The translations under genes and the position numbers were made by a program. A stretch of DNA of 64,000 bases. Origin: Typhlomys cinereus. Its lineage: Eukaryota > Chordata > Mammalia > Rodentia > Platacanthomyidae. Positions 22,944 through 33,664 of the stretch are shown here, piece by piece; within the stretch, counting starts at the first letter, position 1; each line of letters starts with the position of its first letter. The notes beneath the pieces are model-generated. The model saw nothing but the letters and a program-made list of their open reading frames with translations, was not told the origin of the DNA and searched no databases. The DNA lies in the NCBI GenBank assembly GCA_023101885.1, contig JALPQD010000075.1, forward strand, positions 4,902,630-4,966,629. Direction: 5' to 3'.

Positions 22944-23120
22944 GGTGGGCCCCATGTGTACAACCTGGATGGCCTGCCATGGGCGGGGCCCCAGTGTGTA
23001 CAACCTGGATGGCCTGCCAAGGGCGGGGCCCCATGTGTGTACAACCTGGATGGCCTGCCATGGGCGGGGCCCCATGTGTGTACAACCTGGATGGCCTGTC
23101 ATGGGCGGGGCTCCGTGTGC
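22944..23120. repeat. 41-bp GC-box minisatellite, about 4.3 copies
   Basis: GTACAACCTGGATGGCCTG starts at 22958, 22998, 23039 and 23080, giving periods of 40, 41 and 41 bp. Every unit ends in GGGCGGGGC(C/T)CC, a GC-box (Sp1-type) core. The units differ by only a few bases, which suggests recent expansion or gene conversion. The five overlapping frames through it are translations of the repeat. Confidence 0.92.
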
Positions 23121-23289
23121 TCACACCACTAACTTAGTCTCATAGAAGATGGGCAAAATTGCTCTTCTTCAGCTTTATCATGTGTTCTTAAGCATGTGGA
23201 CCTGGAAGCTCAATCATAACGATCTACTTCCTTAATGTATTTTCTTTTATTGATTACATATTATTTCATATTGTCCAATTTAAAAAATC

Positions 23290-23435
23290 AGGATATTAAA
23301 AGCAGGAGGTGGACATGCTAGGGAAATGTCCAGTGGGAGGGAGACAGGGGTACCTATGATCAAATGCATTGTCTGCATGTATGAGATTGTACAAGAATAA
23401 AAATAAAACAAAATTAATTAAAAAATAAAATAGCT
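23290..23435 (+). mobile_element. L1 3' terminal fragment
   Basis: AGGAGGTGGACATGCTAGGG, GTGGGAGGGAGACAGGGGTACC, then ATGTATGAGATTGTACAAGAATAAAAATAAAAC, an A-rich 3' end of an older L1 subfamily. The RPL23A pseudogene follows this tail directly. Confidence 0.55.
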
Positions 23436-23440
23436 TTTCA

Positions 23441-23970
23441 CCAAGATGATGCCAAAACCGAGAAGGAAGCTCCTTCCCCCCCCCCAAGCTGAAACCCAAG
23501 CCAAGGCTTTGAAAGCCAAGGAAGCAGCGCTGAAAGGCGTCCACGGCCACACAAAGAGGAGGAGCACATCACCTACCTTCCAGTGGCCAAAGACCTTGCT
23601 GCTTAGGAGAAAGTCCAAATACCCAAGAAAAGCACCCCCAGGAGAAGCAAGCTGGACCACCACGCTATCATCAAGTTCCCCTTGACCACCGAGTCAGCCA
23701 TGAAGAGATAGAAGACAGCAACACACTCGTGTTCATTGTGGAAATCAAAGCCAGCAAACACCAGATCAAACAGGCTGTAAAGAAGCTCTGTGACACTGTG
23801 GACAGAGTCAATACGCTAATCCACCTGACGGAGAGAAAAGCCTTCGTTCCACTGGCTCCTGATTAGGATGCTTTGCATGTCGCCAACAAAATTCGGATCA
23901 TCTGAACTTGAGTCCAGCTGCTAATTCTAAATACATATTTTTTTCACGATAAAATAAATAAATATCTAAA
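23441..23970 (+). pseudogene. Processed pseudogene of ribosomal protein L23a (RPL23A)
   Basis: RPL23A encodes a large-subunit ribosomal protein that binds 28S rRNA near the exit tunnel; its many retrocopies are usually dead. Here translation in shifting frames recovers the protein nearly end to end from the ATG at 23446: [30 protein letters not shown], then in another frame [32 protein letters not shown] and VANKIRII before the stop. It has no introns. The damage is a frameshift within the first codons, a further shift near 23640, an in-frame stop after ESAMKR at about 23710 and a stop in place of the tyrosine in APDY. A 3' UTR-like stretch and AATAAATAAAT follow. Confidence 0.95.
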
Positions 23971-24850
23971 AAAATAATGAAAACAAAATTTTCCTACTGA
24001 GCCAAGCAGTAGAAAATCCCACACCAAGGAATAGATGGGAAGTCTGCCAAAACCAGAGATAAAATAGTGTGTATGGTAGGAAAGGGAGCAGAAGTCATTG
24101 TGACCTTCGGTCTTGGGAAACCCAGCAAAGCAATTTCTTGATGATAAGAACCTCCCACCCCACAGAAGCCAAGTGAACATTATTTGCCTTAGTGGGCAAA
24201 GGACAGACAATTGTGTTCAACACTAACATATCTCCTAATTTAGTGAATTGCAAAAGTAAAAAATATATATATTAGAAAGTCAGGTAAATGTATTATTACC
24301 AAAGAAAAATTCGGACTAGTTTTAGTCTTCTCTATAGCAATATTCAGTCCTCAGAACTGCTAGAATGTTTCAAATCCTCAAAAGAAGAAGGAACTTGAGC
24401 AAAGAATTTTGCAGACTGACCAGCATAAAGACAATAGTCAAATATCTATGATACACATGAGCTCAGCACACTGCTGCCACAAGTCCTCTCAGTGGTTCAT
24501 GCTTAAGGGGAGAAAGTCACCAACAAGCCACAAGATCACCGGTTAAACAAAGACACAAGAAGACGTGGTGGTAGAACTAGGTAGAACTATACGTGCAAGA
24601 AACAGAGCAGAACAAAAGCCAAGTGTTATAAATCCTTATAATCTAGAGTTTATACATTTTATAGAAATTGAAAAGGAAAGAAAAAGAAAAAACTAAAAAA
24701 TTTCTAGATTTTTAAAAATAAACACATCAGAGCTGAAGATTAGCTTTGAGAGACTTATGAGATCTTATAAATAGCTGGAAAGCCTCCCAGTATTTGGAAG
24801 TTCAATAGCACACATCTAAATAATTTGTACATCAAGGACAAAAGAAAGAG
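23971..24850. other. AT-rich DNA, nothing recognised
   Basis: One minus-strand 88-codon frame at 23944-24210 overlaps the pseudogene tail and has no family resemblance. No other signal. Confidence 0.4.
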
Positions 24851-24854
24851 CAAA

Positions 24855-24945
24855 CGGGGATAAAGCTCAGTTAGAAAAGCCCTTCCCTGGTATGCATAAG
24901 GCCTTGTATCAATCCTCAGATTGCAAAAAAATACAATAATTCAAA
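24855..24945 (+). mobile_element. ID (BC1-related) SINE
   Basis: CGGGGATAAAGCTCAGTTAG (box A region), GCATAAGGCCTTGTATCAAT (box B region) and the end CAGATTGCAAAAAAATAC follow the ID consensus (GGGGATATAGCTCAGTTGG, AGCATGCACAAGGCCCTGG). It is diverged and short, as expected of an old ID copy. Confidence 0.7.
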
Positions 24946-25059
24946 AACCAAACCACAGTGCACCTAAGTTTGTAGGATATGGTTAAAATATTAGTGTTAA
25001 AACTAAATATTTCAGTCAAATTATTCAGGGTAAATGGGAAGAATCACCTCTTTTAAAAA

Positions 25060-25140
25060 TTCAGACTGGGGGGAGGAGGAGGAAGGGAGGGAACTGGAGT
25101 ACCTAATAAGTTTGTATGAGCTGAAATAAAAAAAAAAAAT
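25060..25140 (+). repeat. L1 3' terminal fragment
   Basis: GGGGGGAGGAGGAGGAAGGG, GTACCTAATAAGTTTGTATG, then AGCTGAAATAAAAAAAAAAAA. This is the 3' terminus of the L1 family seen at 60540-60607, only about 80 bp long. The SINE at 25150 inserted at its tail. Confidence 0.7.
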
Positions 25141-25149
25141 TCAGACTAA

Positions 25150-25385
25150 GGGCTGGAGAGATGGTTCAGGGGAGACTGTCTTGCAAGCAGAAAGTCCCAA
25201 GTTCAGATCCCAGGTCCCACCTAAAAATGCCAGGCAGAAAAATGGTGGTGGCCGCACTTCCAGCCCTGGTAGACAGAGCCTGGGAAATCTTAGAGCAAAG
25301 CAAAAAGAATGTAGAAACAATCCAGAATGATTCCCAGAGTCACCCTTGGTCCTCCTCAGGGACTCATGGTGCCCTGTGATACACA

Positions 25386-25421
<36 letters not shown>

Positions 25422-25452
25422 CACGCATACAATAAGTAAATATTTTTTTAAA
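25150..25452 (+). mobile_element. B2-superfamily SINE, older subfamily
   Basis: GGGCTGGAGAGATGGTTCAG, CAAGTTCAGATCCCAGGTCC, CCCTGGTAGACAGAGCCTGGG, CCCAGAGTCACCCTTGGTCC, (CA)n and AATAAGTAAATATTTTTTT. AAAAATTCAGA before the element and AAAAATTCAGT after it are the likely target duplication. Confidence 0.88.
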
Positions 25453-25719
25453 AAAATTCAGTTAGGATCCAAGGCAAAAATGCAATTTAGTTGCACCTCA
25501 AACAAAGTAACCCAGAAGATCTGAAACTAAAATACTAAACAAAGGACTGAGAAAATACAAACACAGAATGTGGGAATTGGATCTGTGATTTCAATTTTGT
25601 GTAAGATGAGTTTGGAAGCAAAACTTATACAAACTTGGGGGGGGGGAAGGCCAGTGATTTGTAATAGTTATATATCAAACATGGGGAAAATAATAAGTAC
25701 ATAAACTAAAATCAAAAAC

Positions 25720-25892
25720 TTCATAGGGGATTGGAAGGAAAAAACAGCTCAGTTGGTAAGACACCTGTTTACAATTCCCAGAACCCCACATGATAGGAGA
25801 GAGCTGACTTCCAAAAGTTATCCTCTGTCCTTTCTTCCACTCATGCCCCATGGGATGTTCTATAAATAAATATTCGATCCCTGTTGCGTTGG
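25720..25892 (+). mobile_element. B3-type SINE, diverged
   Basis: AACAGCTCAGTTGGTAAGAC, CATGATAGGAGAGAGCTGAC, TTCCAAAAGTTATCCTCTGTC and ATAAATAAATATTC keep the block order of B3 (GGAGAGAACCGACTCC...GTTGTCCTCTGACC) with many changes. Confidence 0.55.
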
Positions 25893-27240
25893 TAACCACT
25901 CCCATAGTTCTTTTAATTTTTTGAGATATACTTCTCTGCTTAGAATTTATTACAGGTACTAGGATGGAGGAATCAAAGGTCTCTCCATAGGGGGGCATAG
26001 GAGGATAGAATATAGGAGGAGTAGAGGGAGTAAAGAAAAACCCTAGCATTGTGGGATAGAGCCCCATAGGAACCTCTTATGTTATTAATATGTCAAAAAA
26101 CACATTTATTTTAAAAAAGGAACACGAATGGATAGTCACCATGCAGAGAACACAAAGAAAGGAAAACAGGGCAAAAAAAAAAAAAATGTCCTGAGTTGGT
26201 CCACTCAGAATCCAGTGACAAGTAAAACTATAGTAGAAGTAGCAGAAATGTGCCACTTCCTGATAAGGTGCTGGTCACAGAAGTTTCAAAGTCACCCAAA
26301 CAGTATAGACACTGTTCTTGGTTGTCCTCCAAAAAGCTGATAGTGACACCCCTATTACTGAAGACGCAACACATATGGACCACAGAACACATGCAAAAGA
26401 CACCAACTGGAACTAGTTCGAGAGTCTCATTCTCATACATCAAACGTACTGTAGAAGCTACTGGGGGAGAAAAATAATCAAAGGTCTCATCAACCTGTGA
26501 TATCTGCAAGCGACAATAAAAATCACCATGGCAACAGTGGCATGAGCATCAAGGAGACAACCAACTGCTTTCTGATTGGATTGAAGGCTGGCTTGTCAGA
26601 ATAGAACACATTCCTGTAAAGTAGATCTGTAAAGTGGGACAAGAACCTATGAAAGGGAAGGAAGTAGGTCACAAGGGAAGAACAGACTGTGAATGTTCAG
26701 TTACGAAAACAGTCCACTAAACTGCTCTGTAAATACCTGTTATTACACCCATACATTGAAAGAGCACTCAGCACTCAACCTAGAAGCCTTCTTCTAAAAC
26801 AAAAGGTATTTATTACTAAAAAGCACAACTTGCCAAAATGAAGAAAATAAATGTCTGCAGACTGCTTGTCCCTCAACAGGACATATAAGCCTCACCCACC
26901 CTCACCCCAAGTCCCAAGAGGAGATGACAAGATTGTCAGAGCATAAAGCAGGAAGGTGATAGGCCATGATTTACCTCCTGGACATGACATAACTGTTATA
27001 TACAAGATTTCATGGCAAATATGTATACTTATACAAGAATTGCACAGGAACTGTCTTATCGATATCTCAAATATCAAAAAGATTTCAAAAAGCTCCACCC
27101 CTCTCTGAAAGACTGATGAGGACTAATGCTGACGGGGAAGTAAAGGAGGATGCTTTTCTCAATGGTACATCCACTGATCAAGGATGCTTGCTGGATCATG
27201 AGCCAGGTCAGACATAGGTCATCTCAGACTAGATGAAACA
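25893..27240. other. AT-rich DNA; possible L1 3' piece near 25970-26105
   Basis: GGGGGGCATAGGAGGATAG followed by ATGTCAAAAAACACATTTATTTTAAAAAAGG may be an L1 3' tail. The rest, including several 60-90 codon frames, shows nothing I can name. Confidence 0.35.
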
Positions 27241-27269
27241 CAGTGGGCCACACAAATGGAAAGATTTAA

Positions 27270-27420
27270 AAACAGGAGGGGGCCTGGCAGGGGAGATGAA
27301 GGCTTGTAAGGGGGAAGAAAGGGGGATGGGATTCAGGACTAAGGGTTGAAAATATTATAAAGTCACTATATTCTTGTATACAAAATTAAAAAATAAAAAA
27401 TGGATAAAAAAATTTAAAAA
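27270..27420 (+). repeat. L1 3' terminal fragment
   Basis: A G/A-rich block (GGGGGCCTGGCAGGGGAGATG, GGGGGAAGAAAGGGGGATGGG) followed by ATTCTTGTATACAAAATTAAAAAATAAAAAATGG. Similar in layout to 23290-23435. Confidence 0.5.
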
Positions 27421-27456
27421 CAAGTCTTTCTCTACAGAACAAGTCTTTCTCTACAG
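27419..27456. repeat. 19-bp exact tandem duplication
   Basis: AACAAGTCTTTCTCTACAG occurs twice, back to back, immediately after the L1-type A-rich tail. Both copies are identical. Confidence 0.85.
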
Positions 27457-28054
27457 AAGGAAGGAAACCATTATATGCAAATGAAAGGATCCACTGGGAA
27501 TTCTTCAGGAGATAAAGATAGATGGATAGTCTCTCGCTAAAAGATAAATTTGTCTCAACCCAGGTGGCTGCCCATGGACAGAGGATGTACAGAGGGGCTT
27601 AAAAAAATTAGGAATATGAATATGTCCATCATTCAGTGTTAATTCAGTGGGTACCTACATATGTTAAAACATATCACATTTCACACTTTAAATGTGTGTG
27701 GCTAACAGCTCTAATCACTACTGAAGCACTGAAAATAGGTGGGCCATGTTCAAACTGAGGTCGACAGTTCATGACTTCTAAGAGCTCTCTCTGACCAGCC
27801 CGCTCGACACTGAGATCTGAGTACTTCCTACCTCATGCGACACTCAATTCCTCAGGCTTCTTGCCTCCTGCCGATGCTTATCTTTTATTGACCATGTCTC
27901 TGGTTATCCCTCATAAACAGAATCAGTATCTTTGGTCCTCCCTGAGGCATGGAACAATTTCTTGCATATAGTAAATTCCCAACAGATACTCTCCTGAAAG
28001 ATGTTACACCTCCCAGGGTGAGGGGCGGACTTGTGTTATTTATCAGAAGACAAA
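27457..28054. other. Unique-looking DNA
   Basis: Nothing recognised. This interval lies between the L1 tail and the pseudogene candidate on the minus strand. Confidence 0.4.
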
Positions 28055-28830
28055 TTATATAACTTCTTCCAACCCTTGATCAAGCCGATAGGAACAAATT
28101 CCTAATTTATACTTAAGCAGCACATTGCCAAACACAGCAATTTCCAATGTGGGAGATATTAAAGAATCTAAAACGCTCCAATGAATGTGTGAGACAAAAA
28201 TCAGCGCTTTGGGCCAAGAATTAGAGGAATTTGCATCACAACCCATACGATTAACCAGCTTTGCTAAAGTAAAAGTCTCAAGAGAAGCTGGTTTGTCAGT
28301 GTTCTGATTGGCTTCTTCACCCATGAGTTTATGTGCTACCACCTCAAATGTGTAGAAACAAAATGAAGTGAAATAGGGTGCCAAAAAGGAACTCCTGGGG
28401 TCCAGAATGACATGTTGTCTCAGCTTCAGATGATCTAGCATTTGTACCAAGGTCTCGATTCCATCCTACACAATTTCATCAAGCAATTTTTATTCCATAG
28501 GCATCAGGCTAGGAGAGGTGGAGCTGGGACCAAATGCTGCATATCAAGCTAAACCCACATAGCAACTCTGACGAATGCTCCACACCTGCTTAAGAGCGTT
28601 GTGAAGCCTGATTCCAAAGTGAGGTTAGATCTCTTGCTGGGCTTCTGGCAAACTCCAGGAAGGATGTGTCTCATTTTGACCTAACTCTGTCCTGAGGACC
28701 CTTCACAGGAGAATGTGCTTCGTTTGGAAAATTCTGGACCTTTTTCTCAATGCTGTCACCCACACTGCCAAGAACCAGCTATAGATGCAGCTCTCAGCTA
28801 GTTTTCAACATGATGCCCATCTGTGAAACA
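28055..28830 (-). pseudogene. Possible processed pseudogene of an unidentified protein-coding gene
   Basis: On the minus strand an open run of about 135 codons (28462 down to 28055) has ordinary protein composition with many Leu, Val and acidic residues. Upstream in the same frame (to about 28700) coding-like text continues, interrupted only by scattered TGA, TAG and TAA codons: THPSWSLPEAQQEI stop, PHFGIRLHNALKQVWSIRQS, then YAAFGPSSTSPSLMPME stop, KLLDEIV stop. A frameshift near 28705 joins it to GDSIEKKVQNFPNEAHSP. A long frame with separated point stops and no introns is typical of an old retrocopy. I do not recognise the parent, and no poly(A) tail is obvious downstream. It could also be chance. 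Confidence 0.4.
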
Positions 28831-29094
28831 CGTATGTGACATTTCATGGGCTTAGAAAAGCATGTGACATCTCATTACTGCAGGCAACTTCAAATGGAAT
28901 GCTCGTCAGTCGTGCCTACATCAGTAGACCACTCAGTTACTGGGGACTCTTCTCCACTGACCACTGAGGCCCCTCTGAGCCCCAAGCTCTGGTCTCTAAC
29001 AGGATTTTTTCCCTTGCTCTCCTCCCTCTCATTACCTCCCCACTATTTCCTCCAGATCCTAACTGTCCCATCTACTACACAGAACACTTTAGTC

Positions 29095-29445
29095 TCTGTT
29101 GCGATTGAATGTGGAAATATCCTCGGTAGGCGCTTGTGTCTGAACACTTGGTCCTGTGGGTGGTGCTGTCCTAGAACCTTTAGGGGCAGAATCTTGCCAG
29201 AGGAAGTACTGGAAGTGGTTCTTGGGGCTTCATGACCCAGTCGACTTCTCACGCACACTCCACATCCTGTCTGTGGATGCGCTATGACCCATCAGCTTCA
29301 TCCTCGCTCCTGCCTCTATGCCTTCCCCACCATGGTAGAATATATCCTTAGAACGGCAAACCATAACAACCCCCTTCCTTCCTTGATTTGCTGCTTGTCT
29401 TTTATTACTACGAGGGAAAAAAGTAACATATGCAATCCCTTCACC
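29095..29445 (+). mobile_element. MaLR-type LTR, diverged
   Basis: Block order TCTCTGTTGCGATTGAATGTG, CACTTGGTCCTGTGGGTGGTG, TGCCAGAGGAAGTACTGGAAG, TGCCTCTATGCCTTCCCCACC and ATATCCTTAGAACGGCAAACC. It corresponds to a common rodent MaLR-type LTR in sense orientation. The 3' end is blurred. Confidence 0.6.
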
Positions 29446-29754
29446 TCCGTTCCTAAATGCCGATTCTGTCCCCTGTGGACACGTTCTACCTCAAGAAAGA
29501 ACTGAACGACGCATCATTCCCCAGCAAAAGACCAACCTGATTTTCTGCTTTCCATCCGTCCTCTTGGCTTACTCTTCTTTTAGTCCAGATATTCATTAAT
29601 TACATTGGGAGTCATTCTAATGGACCACAAAATATTGAGAACTTTTCAGATGCCAAGTCTCTTATTGTGCTTCCTTGGCCATGCTGAGCGAGATCAAACA
29701 CAGGGTCTCCCTGGCCCGAGTCAAGAGTCCCCGCCAATCTTCCGCCTTCCCTTT

Positions 29755-29905
29755 TATTCCTGTTTATTTTTGAGATATAATCCCATGAAGTCACTCAAAC
29801 TAGCCTTGAACTCACTCTGTATCCCAGTCATCCACGAATTCCCATGTCTCCTGCCTCAGCTCCCTGGGTAGCTGTGACAGTAGACGGCCTGGGCCACCAG
29901 ACTCA
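29755..29905 (-). mobile_element. B1 SINE, antisense
   Basis: GAGATATAATCCCATGAAG, CTAGCCTTGAACTCACTCTG and CCTGCCTCAGCTCCCTGGG are the reverse of B1 (compare GAGGCAGAGG and GTTCAAGGCCAG). The copy is diverged. Confidence 0.75.
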
Positions 29906-30216
29906 GCTGCAATGCCAGCCTCAGCTCTTTCCCACGAAGGTTTCCACAGGCAGCCAGATCATCTGCAGCTTCTCCCAACTGTCTCATGATTGCGCTTCTC
30001 ATGGCGCTTCTGGGCTTTGCTCTTCTGCTGGTCTCCACAGCCACGTCAACATTTAAAATGCAATGGGTATTCAGTGATTATTTGTCAACCAAGTATTTGA
30101 TGCCAGTTATATCTGGTTCCAATTGGGCAGCAAGTAACTGGTTCTACACAGCAAATCCCTCCAGAAGTGAAGCGGGTACTGACGACTTTGGAAATGGCCT
30201 TTCAAACCAACATAGC

Positions 30217-32222
30217 TGTCATAGTGAGGCACAGGTGTCAACTTGACTGTTGAGGGTTTGAGCTCTGGCACAGTTGTAGAGAGTTGATGGTTGAGTTAAG
30301 CCCAGAGCAAACCTGAAGGAGATTGTCTTAGCTGCTGGGGAAGACCCAGCCCATGGTGGGTGGATTAGGCCCTGGATAAATCACAGAGAGCTGGTTGAGA
30401 GAGTTGGCATCCTTCTGTTCACTTGGCCAGACATGCTGGTCTGGCAAGTAAAGATTGTTCATCTCTCAGCCGTTATGCAGTGATGGTGTGGTCAGTTCCC
30501 TCGGCCCTGGTGTTGGTGTGTGCTCTCTGGTCAAGCTAGACTATGAACTGTAACCAGACTGTCGTAAGAAAGTAAACTCCTTAAGCTGTGTGATGGTCAT
30601 TTATCAGCAACCATGCAGGAGGACTGCAACAGAATTTGGTACCCAGGAAGTGGGTGTTGCTGATAAATCTGACTATGTGGATTTTGTGGATTTTGAACGG
30701 TTCTGCTGGACAAAGTTGGAAATGCTTGAGAATTTTCACTTTGTGGATTTACAATACCATTCTTCAGAGTTTAGTGAGCCAATTGCTGAGAGAGATTTGG
30801 GCCCAATTTGTGATGAGGGGAACAAGGACTTTGGTAAAGCTGAATTTAAAGACGATGGACTGGTTTGCTTGACAGAGGAGAGCTGTGCTGGCAGCCTTGG
30901 AGGTTTGGATGTACAAAGGGCAGGCAGCAGAATATCTGCTGCTGTTGGAGAAATGAGTATCAGTGAAGGAAAACCTAGTGACTTGCACTGGGACGGTAGA
31001 AGATGTGAAAATACCGTATGACGAGTTGGTGGTTTAAAAACCCAGATTCCTTCAGGGGCCGAAAGCCCAAGTTAAAGCTGTTTCTTGCCCTTTGGATGTT
31101 TGGCTGCCTAGAAAAGAGGCTTTTCCAGTGTCAGTGTGTTAAAGTTGGTACAGCTGTAGCTCCAGTGGACTAGGCTACTTTTCAACCTTGCTTTAGAATC
31201 AGGCCAAGTAATACTGGTTTGGGCGAACTACGGAGGGGTTCATGAGAGCAGCAAAAGTTTGGCACCAAGTGGCAGGCGTTGAGTTCCTGCAAGAGATGGT
31301 GAAGCTTAAAGCTGCAGAGGAGAACCCAGAGTTGCATTTGAGATGCCAGAATGTGGGACTGCTGCTGAGGACAGCTGCGAGTGGAGATTCAGCCTGGTTC
31401 AGAGGGAACTCTGCTTTTACAATTTCAAGCTGCAAACAGGGACTAGGAATGCCTAGAATCTTTGAGCCGCCTTGACTATGTGATGAGCAACAGAAGATGG
31501 ACATTGAAGTACAGGATGTGGTTTTTTTCTGGACTTTGATCTTTTAATGTTTTCTTGTTTAAAATCATTGTCTTAATGTTTTGTCTGTTTTAAAGTATTT
31601 AACTTATTTCTAATTTAAGAAGGTTGAGAACTTTGAACTTTTAAAATGTTGGAAAGAACTTTTAATAAGAGAACATTTTAAATTTGTCCATGAAACGTAT
31701 TTATATTTTTAAAAATAACTTTTAACATCTGTGGGGATAAGGAAAGGTTACAGTTTAAAAGTACTATTGTTTTTGTGTCACGTTGACAAGGGGTGGAGTG
31801 TCATAGTTAAGAACAGGTGTCATCTTGACTCTTGAGGGTTTGAGCTCTGGGCACAGTTGTAGAGAGTTGATGGTCGAGTTAAGCCCAGAGCAAACCTGAA
31901 GGAGATTGTCTAGCTGATAGGGAAAACCCAGCCATAGTGGGTGGTATTAGGCCCTGGATAAATCACAGAGAGCTGATTGAGAGAGTTGGTATCCTTCTGT
32001 ATACTTGGTCAGACGTGCTGGTCTGGCAAGTAAAGATTGTTCATCTCTCAGTCATTGTGCAGTGATGGTGTGGCCAGTTCCCTCAGCCCTGGTGTTGGTG
32101 TGTGCTCTCTGGTCAAGCTGGACTATGAACTGTAACCAGACTATCATAAGAAAGTAAACTCCTTGTTCCCTTAAGCTGTGTGATGGTCATTTATCAGCAA
32201 ACCATGCAGGCGGACTGCAACA
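30217..32222 (+). mobile_element. Complete MaLR-like LTR retrotransposon (non-autonomous)
   Basis: Two LTRs flank about 1.17 kb of internal DNA: 5' LTR 30217-30631 (415 bp) and 3' LTR 31799-32222 (424 bp), both TGTCATAG...GACTGCAACA. A perfect 5-bp target duplication ATAGC lies at 30212-30216 and 32223-32227. Right after the 5' LTR comes TTTGGTACCCAGGAAGTGGG, like the primer-binding region of ERVL/MaLR elements. A purine-rich GACAAGGGGTGGAG precedes the 3' LTR. By eye the LTRs differ at about 25 of 415 aligned positions (roughly 6%) plus small indels. There is no gag or pol domain. A 143-codon frame from 30590 to 31021 straddles the LTR edge and is probably a gag-like relic or chance. Confidence 0.93.
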
Positions 32223-32720
32223 ATAGCCAACACAAGGGAGCGGCTCGGTACAGAAAGGTACGCCGTGTGCCTTCGGTGGTTCAGCCGAGGCGGAGGCAGG
32301 CTTCCGTCCAACCTTGACTTGCTGCTTTCATAAATTGGTTCGTGCTGTGCCGCCTCTGGAATCCACTGTGCCCACTTCATGAGACGATGACTCATGCTCG
32401 GTGAGTAGCAAGTTATTTGCATTTTCATATCATTTGAAGGCACTCAAGAGAAAGACTGCACCGATCCTACAACATCACACCAAAAAAATGATCTCTTGGT
32501 AAAGCGTTTTCATCCACCCACTCCCTGAGTCAGTTTTCCAAAGAACAGTCACCAAGTCAAGCTCTGAGCTCACTGAAAATAATAGCTGTGTCTACATCTC
32601 CTTTGTAGAACATCTCGCATCAGCTGGAGCTAGTGAACATTCGATACATCTTAACTGCATGGAACTGGCCATGAGGTTGGTTTAGCATGGCCGAGATTCT
32701 AAGAAAACATGAATGTGTGG
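32223..32720. other. Unique-looking DNA
   Basis: It begins with the right-hand target duplication of the MaLR element. No gene, RNA or repeat recognised. Confidence 0.4.
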
Positions 32721-32724
32721 AGTA

Positions 32725-32905
32725 GGCAAGATGATTCAGTGGGTAAAGGCATTTGTCAAAAAGCACAAGGACCTGAATTTAAGAAATACATGATGGAAGG
32801 AGAGAATAGACTCCACAAACTGTTCTCTGTTCCCTGACTTCCACACCTGCACCATGACATACACACACACACACAATAAATAAATAAACAAACAAACAAA
32901 CACAT
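32725..32905 (+). mobile_element. B3-type SINE
   Basis: GCAAGATGATTCAGTGGGTAA, GGACCTGAATTTAAGAAATAC, ATGGAAGGAGAGAATAGACTC, TGTTCTCTGTTCCCTGACTTC and CACAATAAATAAATAAAC keep the B3 block order with moderate divergence. Confidence 0.75.
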
Positions 32906-33607
32906 GTATGTTACATGTATGTGTGTAGGTATAGGCATATATCCTCCTACAGATATATGGAAATAGAATGAATCTGCATTATAGGTAATTATATCATGAT
33001 TGATTATTTATTGTTCAACCACTCAATTTCATGTGTTCACCCATTCATTCAGACATTCATTAAGTGGCTACAGAACTAAGACTGAAAAGATTCCTAGTCT
33101 GTCTTTTCCTTTACAGTTGTCTGATTTTCCTCTCTACTGAAGCAAAAAAGAGCAGGAGGCAGTGGTAAGCAGCCTAGTTTGCTAAGCCACAACACGGTTG
33201 GAAGATTCAGATGATGGAGTAAAGGGTGAAGGGGATAAACACGCAGGCTCCAGTATCAGATGACTGAATGAGCATCAAATCAATGTGCCCAAGAAGAAAT
33301 TATCAAATACTCATATCAGATGAAGCAAAAGCAAGCAACTCGATGGCAAAGCATTTGTAGAATCTAATTTATCAGAAAGGAAGCAAGTGCCACAACTACG
33401 TGATGTAGGTCAACCACCATATCCAGAAGACAATGACCAATAAGTATTTGAGATGGAGGTGTGTGTTAGTCAAGACCTCTAAGTCCATGACATGTTAGGA
33501 CTAAAAAAGACCTTCAAAAGTCCAACACCCAAAAGCTTTGTTTGGGTCACAGATCACAAAGAAAATGATACCATTGGCAAAGAATTCTGGGATAAATAAA
33601 GAGATGG
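32906..33607. other. Unique-looking DNA
   Basis: Nothing recognised on either strand. Confidence 0.4.
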
Positions 33608-33640
33608 AGCGTTCACCTCACCTAGGACCTTGCTCCAAAG
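33608..33640. repeat. 33-bp exact direct repeat, copy 1
   Basis: AGCGTTCACCTCACCTAGG onward for 33 bases is identical to 34302-34334, in the same orientation 694 bp apart. The flanks are unrelated. A solo LTR lies between the copies. Confidence 0.9.
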
Positions 33641-33664
33641 GTGCAAGGATCCTAGCGCAAGACC

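Noticed and set aside
30590..31021. 143-codon frame in the MaLR-like element
   Set aside because: It starts inside the LTR and has no recognisable gag or pol motif. I treat it as part of the element, not a gene.
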